A stretch of DNA of 64,000 nt from Osmia lignaria lignaria (GCF_051020975.1 NW_027478161.1:8804001-8868000), one strand, 5' to 3'. Shown: positions 37,348 through 51,193, numbered from the stretch's first letter. A program made the numbers and translations. Notes: generated from the sequence alone by a model not told the origin.

Positions 37348-39923
37348 TTGCAGATTTATCTCAAGGGAAGGGGCCTGACGGACATATTTCGAGATATTTC
37401 TTCTTCTTGTTGTTCTTCTTCTGCACAGCTAAGCTGGAAGTGGCATTTGCAGCTCGCAATAGTGCAGAGTTACCTCAAAGAAAGGGGCCACGGTGTTTCT
37501 GTATCTCTATTATGTTGGTGCCGCTTCGGAACTTTTAAATATCTGGATATATCTCGAGAACTACGCATCTGATCAAAAAATATCATAGAACATAAAAAGT
37601 AGGAAACCTAATTCTCTACAAAAAAGGTCTCTTAACATTTTGCCATAGCTCGCTTTGTTTCCGAGATATTTGCAGATTTATCTCAAGGGAAGGGGCCTGG
37701 CGGACATATTTCGAGATATTTCTTCTTCCTGTCGTTCTTCTTCTGCACAGCTAAACTGGAAGTGGCATTTCCAGCTCGCAATAGTGCAGAGTTATCTCAA
37801 AGAAAGGGGCCACGGTGTTTCTGTATCTCTATTATGTTGGTGCGGCTTCGGAACTTTTAAATATCTTGATATATCTCGAGAACTACGCATCTGATCAAAA
37901 AATATCATAGAACATAAATAGTAGGAAACTTAATTCTCTACAAAAAAGGTCTCTTAACATTTTGCCATAGCTCGCTTCGTTTCCGAGATATTTGCAGATT
38001 TATCTCAAGGGAAGAGGACTGACGGACATATTTCGAGATATTTCTTCTTCTTGTTGTTCTTCTTCTGCACAGCTAAGCTGGAAGTGGCATTTGCAGCTCG
38101 CAATAGTGCAGAGTTATCTCAAAGAAAGAGGCCACCGTGTTTCTGTACCTCTATTATGTTGGTGCAGCTTCGGAACTTTTAAATATCTCGATATATCTCG
38201 AAAACTACGCTTCTGATCAAAAAATATCATAGAACCTAAAAAGTAGGAAACTTAATTCTCTACAAAAAAGGTCTCTTAACATTTTGCCATAGCTTGCTTC
38301 GTTTTCGAGATATTTGCAGATTTATCTCAAGGGAAGGGGACTGACGGACATATTTCGAGATATTTCTTCTTCTTGTTGTTCTTCTTCTGCACAGCTAAGC
38401 TGGAAGTGGCATTTGCAGCTCGCAATAGTGCAGAGTTATCTCAAAGAAAGAGGCCACGGTGTTTCAGTACCTCTATTATGTTGGTGCAGCTTCGGAACTT
38501 TTAAATATCTTGATATATCTCGAGAACTACGCATCTGATCAAAAAATATCATAGAACATAAAAAGTAGAAAACTTAATTCTCTACAAAAAAGGTCTCTCA
38601 ACATTTTGCCATAGCTCGCTTCGTTTCCGAGATATATACAGATTTATCTCAAGGGAAGGGGCCTGACGGACATATTTCGAGATATTTCTTCTTCTTGTTG
38701 TTCTTCTTCTGCACAGCTAAACTGGAAGTGGCATTTCCAGCTCGCAATAGTGCAGAGTTATCTGAAAGAAAGGGGCCACGGTGTTTCTGTATCTCTATTA
38801 TGTTGGTGCGGCTTCGGAACTTTTAAATATCTTGATATATCTCGAGAACTACGCTTCTGATCAAAAAATATCATAGAACATAAATTGTAGGAAACATAAT
38901 TCTCTACAAAAAAGGTCTCTTAAGATTTTGCCATAGCTCGTTTCGTTTCCGCGATATTTGCAGATATATCACAAGGGAAGGGGCCTGACGGACATATTTC
39001 GAGATATTTCTTCTTCTTGTTGTTCTTCTTCTGCACAGCTAAACTGGAAGTGGCATTTCCAGCTCGCAATACTGCAGAGTTATCTCAAAGAAAGGGGCCA
39101 CGGTGTTTCTGTATCTCTATTATGTTGGTGCGGCTTCGGAACTTTTAAATATCTTGATATATCTCGAGAACAACGCATCTGATCAAATAATATCATAGAA
39201 CATAAAAAGTAGGAAACTTAATTCTCTACAAGTAAGGTCTCTTAACATTTTGCCATAGCTCGCTTCGTTTCCGAGATATTTGCAGATTTATCTCAAGGGA
39301 AGGGTCCTGACGGACATATTTCGGGATATTTCTTCTTCTTGTTGTTCTTCTTCTGCACAGCTAAACTGGAAGTGGCATTTCCAGCTGGCAATAGTGCAGA
39401 GTTATCTCAAAGAAAGAGGCCACTGTGTTTCTGTATCTCTATTATGTTGGTGCGGCTTCGGAACTTTTAAATATCTTGATATATCTCGAGAACTACGCAT
39501 CTGATCGAAAAATATCATAGAACATAAAAAGAAGGAAACTTAATTCTCTACAAGTAAGGTCTCTTAACATTTTGCCATAGCTCGCTTCGTTTCCGAGATA
39601 TTTGCAGATTTATCTCAAGGGAAGGGTCCTGACGGACATATTTCGGGATATTTCTTCTTCTTGTTGTTCTTCTTCTGCACAGCTAAACTGGAAGTGGCAT
39701 TTCCAGCTGGCAATAGTGCAGAGTTATCTCAAAGAAAGAGGCCACTGTGTTTCTGTATCTCTATTATGTTGGTGCGGCTTCGGAACTTTTAAATATCTTG
39801 ATATATCTCGAGAACTACGCATCTGATCGAAAAATATCATAGAACATAAAAAGAAGGAAACTTAATTCTCTACAAAAAAGGTCTCTTAACATTTTGCCAT
39901 AGCTCGCTTCGTTTCCGAGATAT
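37348..39923. repeat. Family B 8-unit HOR copy (c g h v f q r r; 2576 bp)
   Basis: Same order as 33806-36059 but with the r unit doubled. The first r (39280) ends CTACAAGTAAGG, a tail normally belonging to the q unit. The second (39602) ends CTACAAAAAAGG. The extra unit therefore arose by exchange one unit out of register near the q/r boundary. The f unit (38636) reads TATATACAG at its head. Confidence 0.85.
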
Positions 39924-42177
39924 TTGCAGATTTATCTCAAGGGAAGGGGCCTGACGGACATATTTCGAGATATTTCTTCTTCTTGTTGTTCTTCTTCTGC
40001 ACAGCTAAGCTGGAAGTGGCATTTGCAGCTCGCAATAGTGCAGAGTTACCTCAAAGAAAGGGGCCACGGTGTTTCTGTATCTCTATTATGTTGGTGCCGC
40101 TTCGGAACTTTTAAATATCTGGATATATCTCGAGAACTACGCATCTGATCAAAAAATATCATAGAACATAAAAAGTAGGAAACTTAATTCTCTACAAAAA
40201 AGGTCTCTTAACATTTTGCCATAGCTCGCTTTGTTTCCGAGATATTTGCAGATTTATCTCAAGGGAAGGGGCCTGGCGGACATATTTCGAGATATTTCTT
40301 CTTCTTGTCGTTCTTCTTCTGCACAGCTAAACTGGAAGTGGCATTTCCAGCTCGCAATAGTGCAGAGTTATCTCAAAGAAAGGGGCCACGGTGTTTCTGT
40401 ATCTCTATTATGTTGGTGCGGCTTCGGAACTTTTAAATATCTTGATATATCTCGAGAACTACGCATCTGATCAAAAAATATCATAGAACATAAATAGTAG
40501 GAAACTTAATTCTCTACAAAAAAGGTCTCTTAACATTTTGCCATAGCTCGCTTCGTTTCCGAGATATTTGCAGATTTATCTCAAGGGAAGAGGACTGACG
40601 GACATATTTCGAGATATTTCTTCTTCTTGTTGTTCTTCTTCTGCACAGCTAAGCTGGAAGTGGCATTTGCAGCTCGCAATAGTGCAGAGTTATCTCAAAG
40701 AAAGAGGCCACCGTGTTTCTGTACCTCTATTATGTTGGTGCAGCTTCGGAACTTTTAAATATCTCGACATATCTCGAAAACTACGCTTCTGATCAAAAAA
40801 TATCATAGAACCTAAAAAGTAGGAAACTTAATTCTCTACAAAAAAGGTCTCTTAACATTTTGCCATAGCTTGCTTCGTTTTCGAGATATTTGCAGATTTA
40901 TCTCAAGGGAAGGGGACTGACGGACATATTTCGAGATATTTCTTCTTCTTGTTGTTCTTCTTCTGCACAGCTAAGCTGGAAGTGGCATTTGCAGCTCGCA
41001 ATAGTGCAGAGTTATCTCAAAGAAAGAGGCCACGGTGTTTCTGTACCTCTATTATGTTGGTGCAGCTTCGGAACTTTTAAATATCTTGATATATCTCGAG
41101 AACTACGCATCTGATCAAAAAATATCATAGAACATAAAAAGTAGAAAACTTAATTCTCTACAAAAAAGGTCTCTCAACATTTTGCCATAGCTCGCTTCGT
41201 TTCCGAGATATATGCAGATTTATCTCAAGGGAAGGGGCCTGACGGACATATTTCGAGATATTTCTTCTTCTTGTTGTTCTTCTTCTGCACAGCTAAACTG
41301 GAAGTGGCATTTCCAGCTCGCAATAGTGCAGAGTTATCTGAAAGAAAGGGGCCACGGTGTTTCTGTATCTCTATTATGTTGGTGCGGCTTCGGAACTTTT
41401 AAATATCTTGATATATCTCGAGAACTACGCTTCTGATCAAAAAATATCATAGAACATAAATTGTAGGAAACATAATTCTCTACAAAAAAGGTCTCTTAAG
41501 ATTTTGCCATAGCTCGTTTCGTTTCCGCGATATTTGCAGATATATCTCAAGGGAAGGGGCCTGACGGACATATTTCGAGATATTTCTTCTTCTTGTTGTT
41601 CTTCTTCTGCACAGCTAAACTGGAAGTGGCATTTCCAGCTCGCAATACTGCAGAGTTATCTCAAAGAAAGGGGCCACGGTGTTTCTGTATCTCTATTATG
41701 TTGGTGCGGCTTCGGAACTTTTAAATATCTTGATATATCTCGAGAACAACGCATCTGATCAAATAATATCATAGAACATAAAAAGTAGGAAACTTAATTC
41801 TCTACAAGTAAGGTCTCTTAACATTTTGCCATAGCTCGCTTCGTTTCCGAGATATTTGCAGATTTATCTCAAGGGAAGGGTCCTGACGGACATATTTCGG
41901 GATATTTCTTCTTCTTGTTGTTCTTCTTCTGCACAGCTAAACTGGAAGTGGCATTTCCAGCTGGCAATAGTGCAGAGTTATCTCAAAGAAAGAGGCCACT
42001 GTGTTTCTGTATCTCTATTATGTTGGTGCGGCTTCGGAACTTTTAAATATCTTGATATATCTCGAGAACTACGCATCTGATCGAAAAATATCATAGAACA
42101 TAAAAAGAAGGAAACTTAATTCTCTACAAAAAAGGTCTCTTAACATTTTGCCATAGCTCGCTTCGTTTCCGAGATAT
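39924..42177. repeat. Family B 7-unit HOR copy (c g h v f q r; 2254 bp)
   Basis: Matches the 33806 copy in unit order, with a single r unit ending CTACAAAAAAGG. The h unit has CTCGACATATC as a private change. Together with the following 8-unit copy it forms a 15-unit, 4830-bp stretch. Confidence 0.85.
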
Positions 42178-44753
42178 TTGCAGATTTATCTCAAGGGAAG
42201 GGGCCTGACGGACATATTTCGAGATATTTCTTCTTCTTGTTGTTCTTCTTCTGCACAGCTAAGCTGGAAGTGGCATTTGCAGCTCGCAATAGTGCAGAGT
42301 TACCTCAAAGAAAGGGGCCACGGTGTTTCTGTATCTCTATTATGTTGGTGCCGCTTCGGAACTTTTAAATATCTGGATATATCTCGAGAACTACGCATCT
42401 GATCAAAAAATATCATAGAACATAAAAGGTAGGAAACTTAATTCTCTACAAAAAAGGTCTCTTAACATTTTGCCATAGCTCGCTTCGTTTCCGAGATATT
42501 TGCAGATTTATCTCAAGGGAAGGGGCCTGGCGGACATATTTCGAGATATTTCTTCTTCTTGTCGTTCTTCTTCTGCACAGCTAAACTGGAAGTGGCATTT
42601 CCAGCTCGCAATAGTGCAGAGTTATCTCAAAGAAAGGGGCCACGGTGTTTCTGTATCTCTATTATGTTGGTGCGGCTTCGGAACTTTTAAATATCTTGAT
42701 ATATCTCGAGAACTACGCATCTGATCAAAAAATATCATAGAACATAAAAAGTAGGAAACTTAATTCTCTACAAAAAAGGTCTCTTAACATTTTGCCATAG
42801 CTCGCTTCGTTTCCGAGATATTTGCAGATTTATCTCAAGGGAAGAGGACTGACGGACATATTTCGAGATATTTCTTCTTCTTGTTGTTCTTCTTCTGCAC
42901 AGCTAAGCTGGAAGTGGCATTTGCAGCTCGCAATAGTGCAGAGTTATCTCAAAGAAAGAGGCCACGGTGTTTCTGTACCTCTATTATGTTGGTGCAGCTT
43001 CGGAACTTTTAAATATCTCGATATATCTCGAAAACTACGCTTCTGATCAAAAAATATCATAGAACCTAAAAAGTAGGAAACTTAATTCTCTACAAAAAAG
43101 GTCTCTTAACATTTTGCCATAGCTTGCTTCGTTTTCGAGATATTTGCAGATTTATCTCAAGGGAAGGGGACTGACGGACATATTTCGAGATATTTCTTCT
43201 TCTTGTTGTTCTTCTTCTGCACAGCTAAGCTGGAAGTGGCATTTGCAGCTCGCAATAGTGCAGAGTTATCTCAAAGAAAGAGGCCACGGTGTTTCAGTAC
43301 CTCTATTATGTTGGTGCAGCTTCGGAACTTTTAAATATCTTGATATATCTCGAGAACTACGCATCTGATCAAAAAATATCATAGAACATAAAAAGTAGAA
43401 AACTTAATTCTCTACAAAAAAGGTCTCTCAACATTTTGCCATAGCTCGCTTCGTTTCCGAGATATATGCAGATTTATCTCAAGGGAAGGGGCCTGACGGA
43501 CATATTTCGAGATATTTCTTCTTCTTGTTGTTCTTCTTCTGCACAGCTAAACTGGAAGTGGCATTTCCAGCTCGCAATAGTGCAGAGTTATCTGAAAGAA
43601 AGGGGCCACGGTGTTTCTGTATCTCTATTATGTTGGTGCGGCTTCGGAACTTTTAAATATCTTGATATATCTCGAGAACTACGCTTCTGATCAAAAAATA
43701 TCATAGAACATAAATTGTAGGAAACATAATTCTCTACAAAAAAGGTCTCTTAAGATTTTGCCATAGCTCGTTTCGTTTCCGCGATATTTGCAGATATATC
43801 TCAAGGGAAGGGGCCTGACGGACATATTTCGAGATATTTCTTCTTCTTGTTGTTCTTCTTCTGCACAGCTAAACTGGAAGTGGCATTTCCAGCTCGCAAT
43901 ACTGCAGAGTTATCTCAAAGAAAGGGGCCACGGTGTTTCTGTATCTCTATTATGTTGGTGCGGCTTCGGAACTTTTAAATATCTTGATATATCTCGAGAA
44001 CAACGCATCTGATCAAATAATATCATAGAACATAAAAAGTAGGAAACTTAATTCTCTACAAGTAAGGTCTCTTAACATTTTGCCATAGCTCGCTTCGTTT
44101 CCGAGATATTTGCAGATTTATCTCAAGGGAAGGGTCCTGACGGACATATTTCGGGATATTTCTTCTTCTTGTTGTTCTTCTTCTGCACAGCTAAACTGGA
44201 AGTGGCATTTCCAGCTGGCAATAGTGCAGAGTTATCTCAAAGAAAGAGGCCACTGTGTTTCTGTATCTCTATTATGTTGGTGCGGCTTCGGAACTTTTAA
44301 ATATCTTGATATATCTCGAGAACTACGCATCTGATCGAAAAATATCATAGAACATAAAAAGAAGGAAACTTAATTCTCTACAAGTAAGGTCTCTTAACAT
44401 TTTGCCATAGCTCGCTTCGTTTCCGAGATATTTGCAGATTTATCTCAAGGGAAGGGTCCTGACGGACATATTTCGGGATATTTCTTCTTCTTGTTGTTCT
44501 TCTTCTGCACAGCTAAACTGGAAGTGGCATTTCCAGCTGGCAATAGTGCAGAGTTATCTCAAAGAAAGAGGCCACTGTGTTTCTGTATCTCTATTATGTT
44601 GGTGCGGCTTCGGAACTTTTAAATATCTTGATATATCTCGAGAACTACGCATCTGATCGAAAAATATCATAGAACATAAAAAGAAGGAAACTTAATTCTC
44701 TACAAAAAAGGTCTCTTAACATTTTGCCATAGCTCGCTTCGTTTCCGAGATAT
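42178..44753. repeat. Family B 8-unit HOR copy (2576 bp)
   Basis: Order c g h' v f q r r. Its c unit ends AAAAGGTAGG, as at 36060 and 47008. Its third unit has GCCACGGTG in place of GCCACCGTG. The r duplication again carries the CTACAAGTAAGG tail on the first r, so it descends from the same event as in the 37348 copy. Confidence 0.85.
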
Positions 44754-47007
44754 TTGCAGATTTATCTCAAGGGAAGGGGCCTGACGGACATATTTCGAGA
44801 TATTTCTTCTTCTTGTTGTTCTTCTTCTGCACAGCTAAGCTGGAAGTGGCATTTGCAGCTCGCAATAGTGCAGAGTTACCTCAAAGAAAGGGACCACGGT
44901 GTTTCTGTATCTCTATTATGTTGGTGCCGCTTCGGAACTTTTAAATATCTGGATATATCTCGAGAACTACGCATCTGATCAAAAAATATCATAGAACATA
45001 AAAAGTAGGAATCCTAATTCTCTACAAAAAAGGTCTCTTAACATTTTGCCATAGCTCGCTTTGTTTCCGAGATATTTGCAGATTTATCTCAAGGGAAGGG
45101 GCCTGGCGGACATATTTCGAGATATTTCTTCTTCTTGTCGTTCTTCTTCTGCACAGCTAAACTGGAAGTGGCATTTCCAGCTCGCAATAGTGCAGAGTTA
45201 TCTCAAAGAAAGGGGCCACGGTGTTTCTGTATCTCTATTATGTTGGTGCGGCTTCGGAACTTTTAAATATCTTGATATATCTCGAGAACTACGCATCTGA
45301 TCAAAAAATATCATAGAACATAAATAGTAGGAAACTTAATTCTCTACAAAAAAGGTCTCTTAACATTTTGCCATAGCTCGCTTCGTTTCCGAGATATTTG
45401 CAGATTTATCTCAAGGGAAGAGGACTGACGGACATATTTCGAGATATTTCTTCTTCTTGTTGTTCTTCTTCTGCACAGCTAAGCTGGAAGTGGCATTTGC
45501 AGCTCGCAATAGTGCAGAGTTATCTCAAAGAAAGAGGCCACCGTGTTTCTGTACCTCTATTATGTTGGTGCAGCTTCGGAACTTTTAAATATCTCGATAT
45601 ATCTCGAAAACTACGCTTCTGATCAAAAAATATCATAGAACCTAAAAAGTAGGAAACTTGATTCTCTACAAAAAAGGTCTCTTAACATTTTGCCATAGCT
45701 TGCTTCGTTTTCGAGATATTTGCAGATTTATCTCAAGGGAAGGGGACTGACGGACATATTTCGAGATATTTCTTCTTCTTGTTGTTCTTCTTCTGCACAG
45801 CTAAACTGGAAGTGGCATTTCCAGCTCGCAATAGTGCAGAGTTATCTGAAAGAAAGGGGCCACGGTGTTTCTGTATCTCTATTATGTTGGTGCGGCTTCG
45901 GAACTTTTAAATATCTTGATATATCTCGAGAACTACGCTTCTGATCAAAAAATATCATAGAACATAAATTGTAGGAAACATAATTCTCTACAAAAAAGGT
46001 CTCTTAAGATTTTGCCATAGCTCGTTTCGTTTCCGCGATATTTGCAGATATATCTCAAGGGAAGGGGCCTGACGGACATATTTCGAGATATTTCTTCTTC
46101 TTGTTGTTCTTCTTCTGCACAGCTAAACTGGAAGTGGCATTTCCAGCTCGCAATACTGCAGAGTTATCTCAAAGAAAGGGGCCACGGTGTTTCTGTATCT
46201 CTATTATGTTGGTGCGGCTTCGGAACTTTTAAATATCTTGATATATCTCGAGAACAACGCATCTGATCAAATAATATCATAGAACATAAAAAGTAGGAAA
46301 CTTAATTCTCTACAAGTAAGGTCTCTTAACATTTTGCCATAGCTCGCTTCGTTTCCGAGATATTTGCAGATTTATCTCAAGGGAAGGGTCCTGACGGACA
46401 TATTTCGGGATATTTCTTCTTCTTGTTGTTCTTCTTCTGCACAGCTAAACTGGAAGTGGCATTTCCAGCTGGCAATAGTGCAGAGTTATCTCAAAGAAAG
46501 AGGCCACTGTGTTTCTGTATCTCTATTATGTTGGTGCGGCTTCGGAACTTTTAAATATCTTGATATATCTCGAGAACTACGCATCTGATCGAAAAATATC
46601 ATAGAACATAAAAAGAAGGAAACTTAATTCTCTACAAGTAAGGTCTCTTAACATTTTGCCATAGCTCGCTTCGTTTCCGAGATATTTGCAGATTTATCTC
46701 AAGGGAAGGGTCCTGACGGACATATTTCGGGATATTTCTTCTTCTTGTTGTTCTTCTTCTGCACAGCTAAACTGGAAGTGGCATTTCCAGCTGGCAATAG
46801 TGCAGAGTTATCTCAAAGAAAGAGGCCACTGTGTTTCTGTATCTCTATTATGTTGGTGCGGCTTCGGAACTTTTAAATATCTTGATATATCTCGAGAACT
46901 ACGCATCTGATCGAAAAATATCATAGAACATAAAAAGAAGGAAACTTAATTCTCTACAAAAAAGGTCTCTTAACATTTTGCCATAGCTCGCTTCGTTTCC
47001 GAGATAT
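44754..47007. repeat. Family B HOR copy with a v/f fusion (7 units)
   Basis: Order c g h (v/f hybrid) q r r. The v and f units are replaced by one fused unit at 45720, so an 8-unit ancestor lost exactly one monomer. Private changes include GGGACCACGG in the c unit and GGAATCCTAA in its tail. Confidence 0.85.
45720..46041. repeat. Hybrid monomer: v head joined to f body
   Basis: The unit is preceded by the GCTTGCTTCGTTTTCG tail that normally precedes v units and starts with the v marker GGGGACTGACGG. From CTAAACTGG onward it is an f unit, with the TTTCCAGCTCG core, TATCTGAAAG and GAACTACGCTTC. The switch lies between about 45746 and 45804, a stretch where v and f are identical. This is the expected product of an in-register unequal crossover that deletes one unit. 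Confidence 0.85.
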
Positions 47008-50000
47008 TTGCAGATTTATCTCAAGGGAAGGGGCCTGACGGACATATTTCGAGATATTTCTTCTTCTTGTTGTTCTTCTTCTGCACAGCTAAGCTGGAAG
47101 TGGCATTTGCAGCTCGCAATAGTGCAGAGTTACCTCAAAGAAAGGGGCCACGGTGTTTCTGTATCTCTATTATGTTGGTGCCGCTTCGGAACTTTTAAAT
47201 ATCTGGATATATCTCGAGAACTACGCATCTGATCAAAAAATATCATAGAACATAAAAGGTAGGAAACTTAATTCTCTACAAAAAAGGTCTCTTAACATTT
47301 TGCCATAGCTCGCTTCGTTTCCGAGATATTTGCAGATTTATCTCAAGGGAAGGGGCCTGGCGGACATATTTCGAGATATTTCTTCTTCTTGTCGTTCTTC
47401 TTCTGCACAGCTAAACTGGAAGTGGCATTTCCAGCTCGCAATAGTGCAGAGTTATCTCAAAGAAAGGGGCCACGGTGTTTCTGTATCTCTATTATGTTGG
47501 TGCGGCTTCGGAACTTTTAAATATCTTGATATATCTCGAGAACTACGCATCTGATCAAAAAATATCATAGAACATAAAAAGTAGGAAACTTAATTCTCTA
47601 CAAAAAAGGTCTCCTAACATTTTGCCATAGCTCGCTTCGTTTCCGAGATATTTGCAGATTTATCTCAAGGGAAGGGGCCTGACGGACATATTTCGAGATA
47701 TTTCTTCTTCTTGTTGGTCTTCTTCTGCACAGCTAAGCTGGAAGTGGCATTTGCAGCTCGCAATAGTGCAGAGTTACCTCAAAGAAAGGGGCCACGGTGT
47801 TTCTGTATCTCTATTATGTTGGTGCCGCTTCGGAACTTTTAAATATCTGGATATATCTCGAGAACTACGCATCTGATCAAAAAATATCATAGAACATAAA
47901 AAGTAGGAAACTTAATTCTCTACAAAAAAGGTCTCTTAACATTTTGCCATAGCTCGCTTTGTTTCCGAGATATTTGCAGATTTATCTCAAGGGAAGGGGC
48001 CTGGCGGACATATTTCGAGATATTTCTTCTTCTTGTCGTTCTTCTTCTGCACAGCTAAACTGGAAGTGGCATTTCCAGCTCGCAATAGTGCAGAGTTATC
48101 TCAAAGAAAGGGGCCACGGTGTTTCTGTATCTCTATTATGTTGGTGCGGCTTCGGAACTTTTAAATATCTTGATATATCTCGAGAACTACGCATCTGATC
48201 AAAAAATATCATAGAACATAAATAGTAGGAAACTTAATTCTCTACAAAAAAGGTCTCTTAACATTTTGCCATAGCTCGCTTCGTTTCCGAGATATTTGCA
48301 GATTTATCTCAAGGGAAGAGGACTGACGGACATATTTCGAGATATTTCTTCTTCTTGTTGTTCTTCTTCTGCACAGCTAAGCTGGAAGTGGCATTTGCAG
48401 CTCGCAATAGTGCAGAGTTATCTCAAAGAAAGAGGCCACCGTGTTTCTGTACCTCTATTATGTTGGTGCAGCTTCGGAACTTTTAAATATCTCGATATAT
48501 CTCGAAAACTACGCTTCTGATCAAAAAATATCATAGAACATAAAAAGTAGGAAACTTAATTCTCTACAAAAAAGGTCTCTTAACATTTTGCCATAGCTTG
48601 CTTCGTTTTCGAGATATTTGCAGATTTATCTCAAGGGAAGGGGACTGACGGACATATTTCGAGATATTTCTTCTTCTTGTTGTTCTTCTTCTGCACAGCT
48701 AAGCTGGAAGTGGCATTTGCAGCTCGCAATAGTGCAGAGTTATCTCAAAGAAAGAGGCCACGGTGTTTCTGTACCTCTATTATGTTGGTGCAGCTTCGGA
48801 ACTTTTAAATATCTTGATATATCTCGAGAACTACGCATCTGATCAAAAAATATCATAGAACATAAAAAGTAGAAAACTTAATTCTCTACAAAAAAGGTCT
48901 CTCAACATTTTGCCATAGCTCGCTTCGTTTCCGAGATATATGCAGATTTATCTCAAGGGAAGGGGCCTGACGGACATATTTCGAGATATTTCTTCTTCTT
49001 GTTGTTCTTCTTCTGCACAGCTAAACTGGAAGTGGCATTTCCAGCTCGCAATAGTGCAGAGTTATCTGAAAGAAAGGGGCCACGGTGTTTCTGTATCTCT
49101 ATTATGTTGGTGCGGCTTCGGAACTTTTAAATATCTTGATATATCTCGAGAACTACGCTTCTGATCAAAAAATATCATAGAACATAAATTGTAGGAAACA
49201 TAATTCTCTACAAAAAAGGTCTCTCAAGATTTTGCCATAGCTCGTTTCGTTTCCGCGATATTTGCAGATATATCTCAAGGGAAGGGGCCTGACGGACATA
49301 TTTCGAGATATTTCTTCTTCTTGTTGTTCTTCTTCTGCACAGCTAAACTGGAAGTGGCATTTCCAGCTCGCAATACTGCAGAGTTATCTCAAAGAAAGGG
49401 GCCACGGTGTTTCTGTATCTCTATTATGTTGGTGCGGCTTCGGAACTTTTAAATATCTTGATATATCTCGAGAACTACGCTTCTGATCAAAAAATATCAT
49501 AGAACATAAAAAGTAGGAAACTTAATTCTCTACAAAAAAGGTCTCTTAACCTTTTGCCATAGCTCGCTTCGTTTCCGAGATATTTGCAGATTTATCTCAA
49601 GGGAAGGGTCCTGACGGACATATTTCGAGATATTTCTTCTTCTTGTTGTTCTTCTTCTGCACAGCTAAGCTGGAAGTGGCATTTGCAGCTCGCAATAGTG
49701 CAGAGTTATCTCAAAGAAAGAGGCCACCGTGTTTCTGTACCTCTATTATGTTGGTGCAGCTTCGGAACTTTTAAATATCTCGATATATCTCGAAAACTAC
49801 GCTTCTGATCAAAAAATATCATAGAACATAAAAAGTAGGAAACTTAATTCTCTACAAAAAAGGTCTCTTAACATTTTGCCATAGCTTGCTTCGTTTTCGA
49901 GATATTTGCAGATTTATCTCAAGGGAAGGGGACTGACGGACATATTTCGAGATATTTCTTCTTCTTGTTGTTCTTCTTCTGCACAGCTAAGCTGGAAGTG

Positions 50001-51193
50001 GCATTTGCAGCTCGCAATAGTGCAGAGTTATCTCAAAGAAAGAGGCCACGGTGTTTCTGTACCTCTATTATGTTGGTGCAGCTTCGGAACTTTTAAATAT
50101 CTTGATATATCTCGAGAACTACGCATCTGATCAAAAAATATCATAGAACATAAAAAGTAGAAAACTTAATTCTCTACAAAAAAGGTCTCTCAACATTTTG
50201 CCATAGCTCGCTTCGTTTCCGAGATATATGCAGATTTATCTCAAGGGAAGGGGCCTGACGGACATATTTCGAGATATTTCTTCTTCTTGTTGTTCTTCTT
50301 CTGCACAGCTAAACTGGAAGTGGCATTTCCAGCTCGCAATAGTGCAGAGTTATCTGAAAGAAAGGGGCCACGGTGTTTCTGTATCTCTATTATGTTGGTG
50401 CGGCTTCGGAACTTTTAAATATCTTGATATATCTCGAGAACTACGCTTCTGATCAAAAAATATCATAGAACATAAATTATAGGAAACATAATTCTCTACA
50501 AAAAAGGTCTCTTAAGATTTTGCCATAGCTCGTTTCGTTTCCGCGATATTTGCAGATATATCTCAAGGGAAGGGGCCTGACGGACATATTTCGAGATATT
50601 TCTTCTTCTTGTTGTTCTTCTTCTGCACAGCTAAACTGGAAGTGGCATTTCCAGCTCGCAATACTGCAGAGTTATCTCAAAGAAAGGGGCCACGGTGTTT
50701 CTGTATCTCTATTATGTTGGTGCGGCTTCGGAACTTTTAAATATCTTGATATATCTCGAGAACAACGCATCTGATCAAATAATATCATAGAACATAAAAA
50801 GTAGGAAACTTAATTCTCTACAAGTAAGGTCTCTTAACATTTTGCCATAGCTCGCTTCGTTTCCGAGATATTTGCAGATTTATCTCAAGGGAAGGGTCCT
50901 GACGGACATATTTCGGGATATTTCTTCTTCTTGTTGTTCTTCTTCTGCACAGCTAAACTGGAAGTGGCATTTCCAGCTGGCAATAGTGCAGAGTTATCTC
51001 AAAGAAAGAGGCCACTGTGTTTCTGTATCTCTATTATGTTGGTGCGGCTTCGGAACTTTTAAATATCTTGATATATCTCGAGAACTACGCTTCTGATCAA
51101 AAAATATCATAGAACATAAAAAGTATGAAACTTAATTCTCTACAAAAAAGGTCTCTTAACATTTTGCCATAGCTCGCTTCGTTTCCGAGATAT
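47008..51193. repeat. Rearranged end of the 7/8-unit HOR region (13 units)
   Basis: Order c g c g h v f, then two hybrid units, then v f q r'. The c-g pair is duplicated (47008-47651 with the AAAAGGTAGG tail; 47652-48295 with the GCTTTG tail and a private TTGTTGGTC). The final r' unit (50872) ends with GAACTACGCTTCTG and AAAGTATGAAAC, not the usual r tail, and marks the switch to the next HOR type. Confidence 0.8.
49262..49905. repeat. Two consecutive hybrid monomers (q and r chimeras)
   Basis: The unit at 49262 starts as q (TTTCCGCGATAT before it, ATACTGCAG inside) but ends GAACTACGCTTCTG with an intact AAAAAATATC, not the q marker GAACAACGC. The unit at 49584 starts as r (GGGTCCTGACGG) but has the GCTAAGCTGG core and GCCACCGTG plus GTACCTCT of an h unit. 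Two exchange points in adjacent units return the series to h, so five units in order (h v f and so on) are repeated again. Confidence 0.8.
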
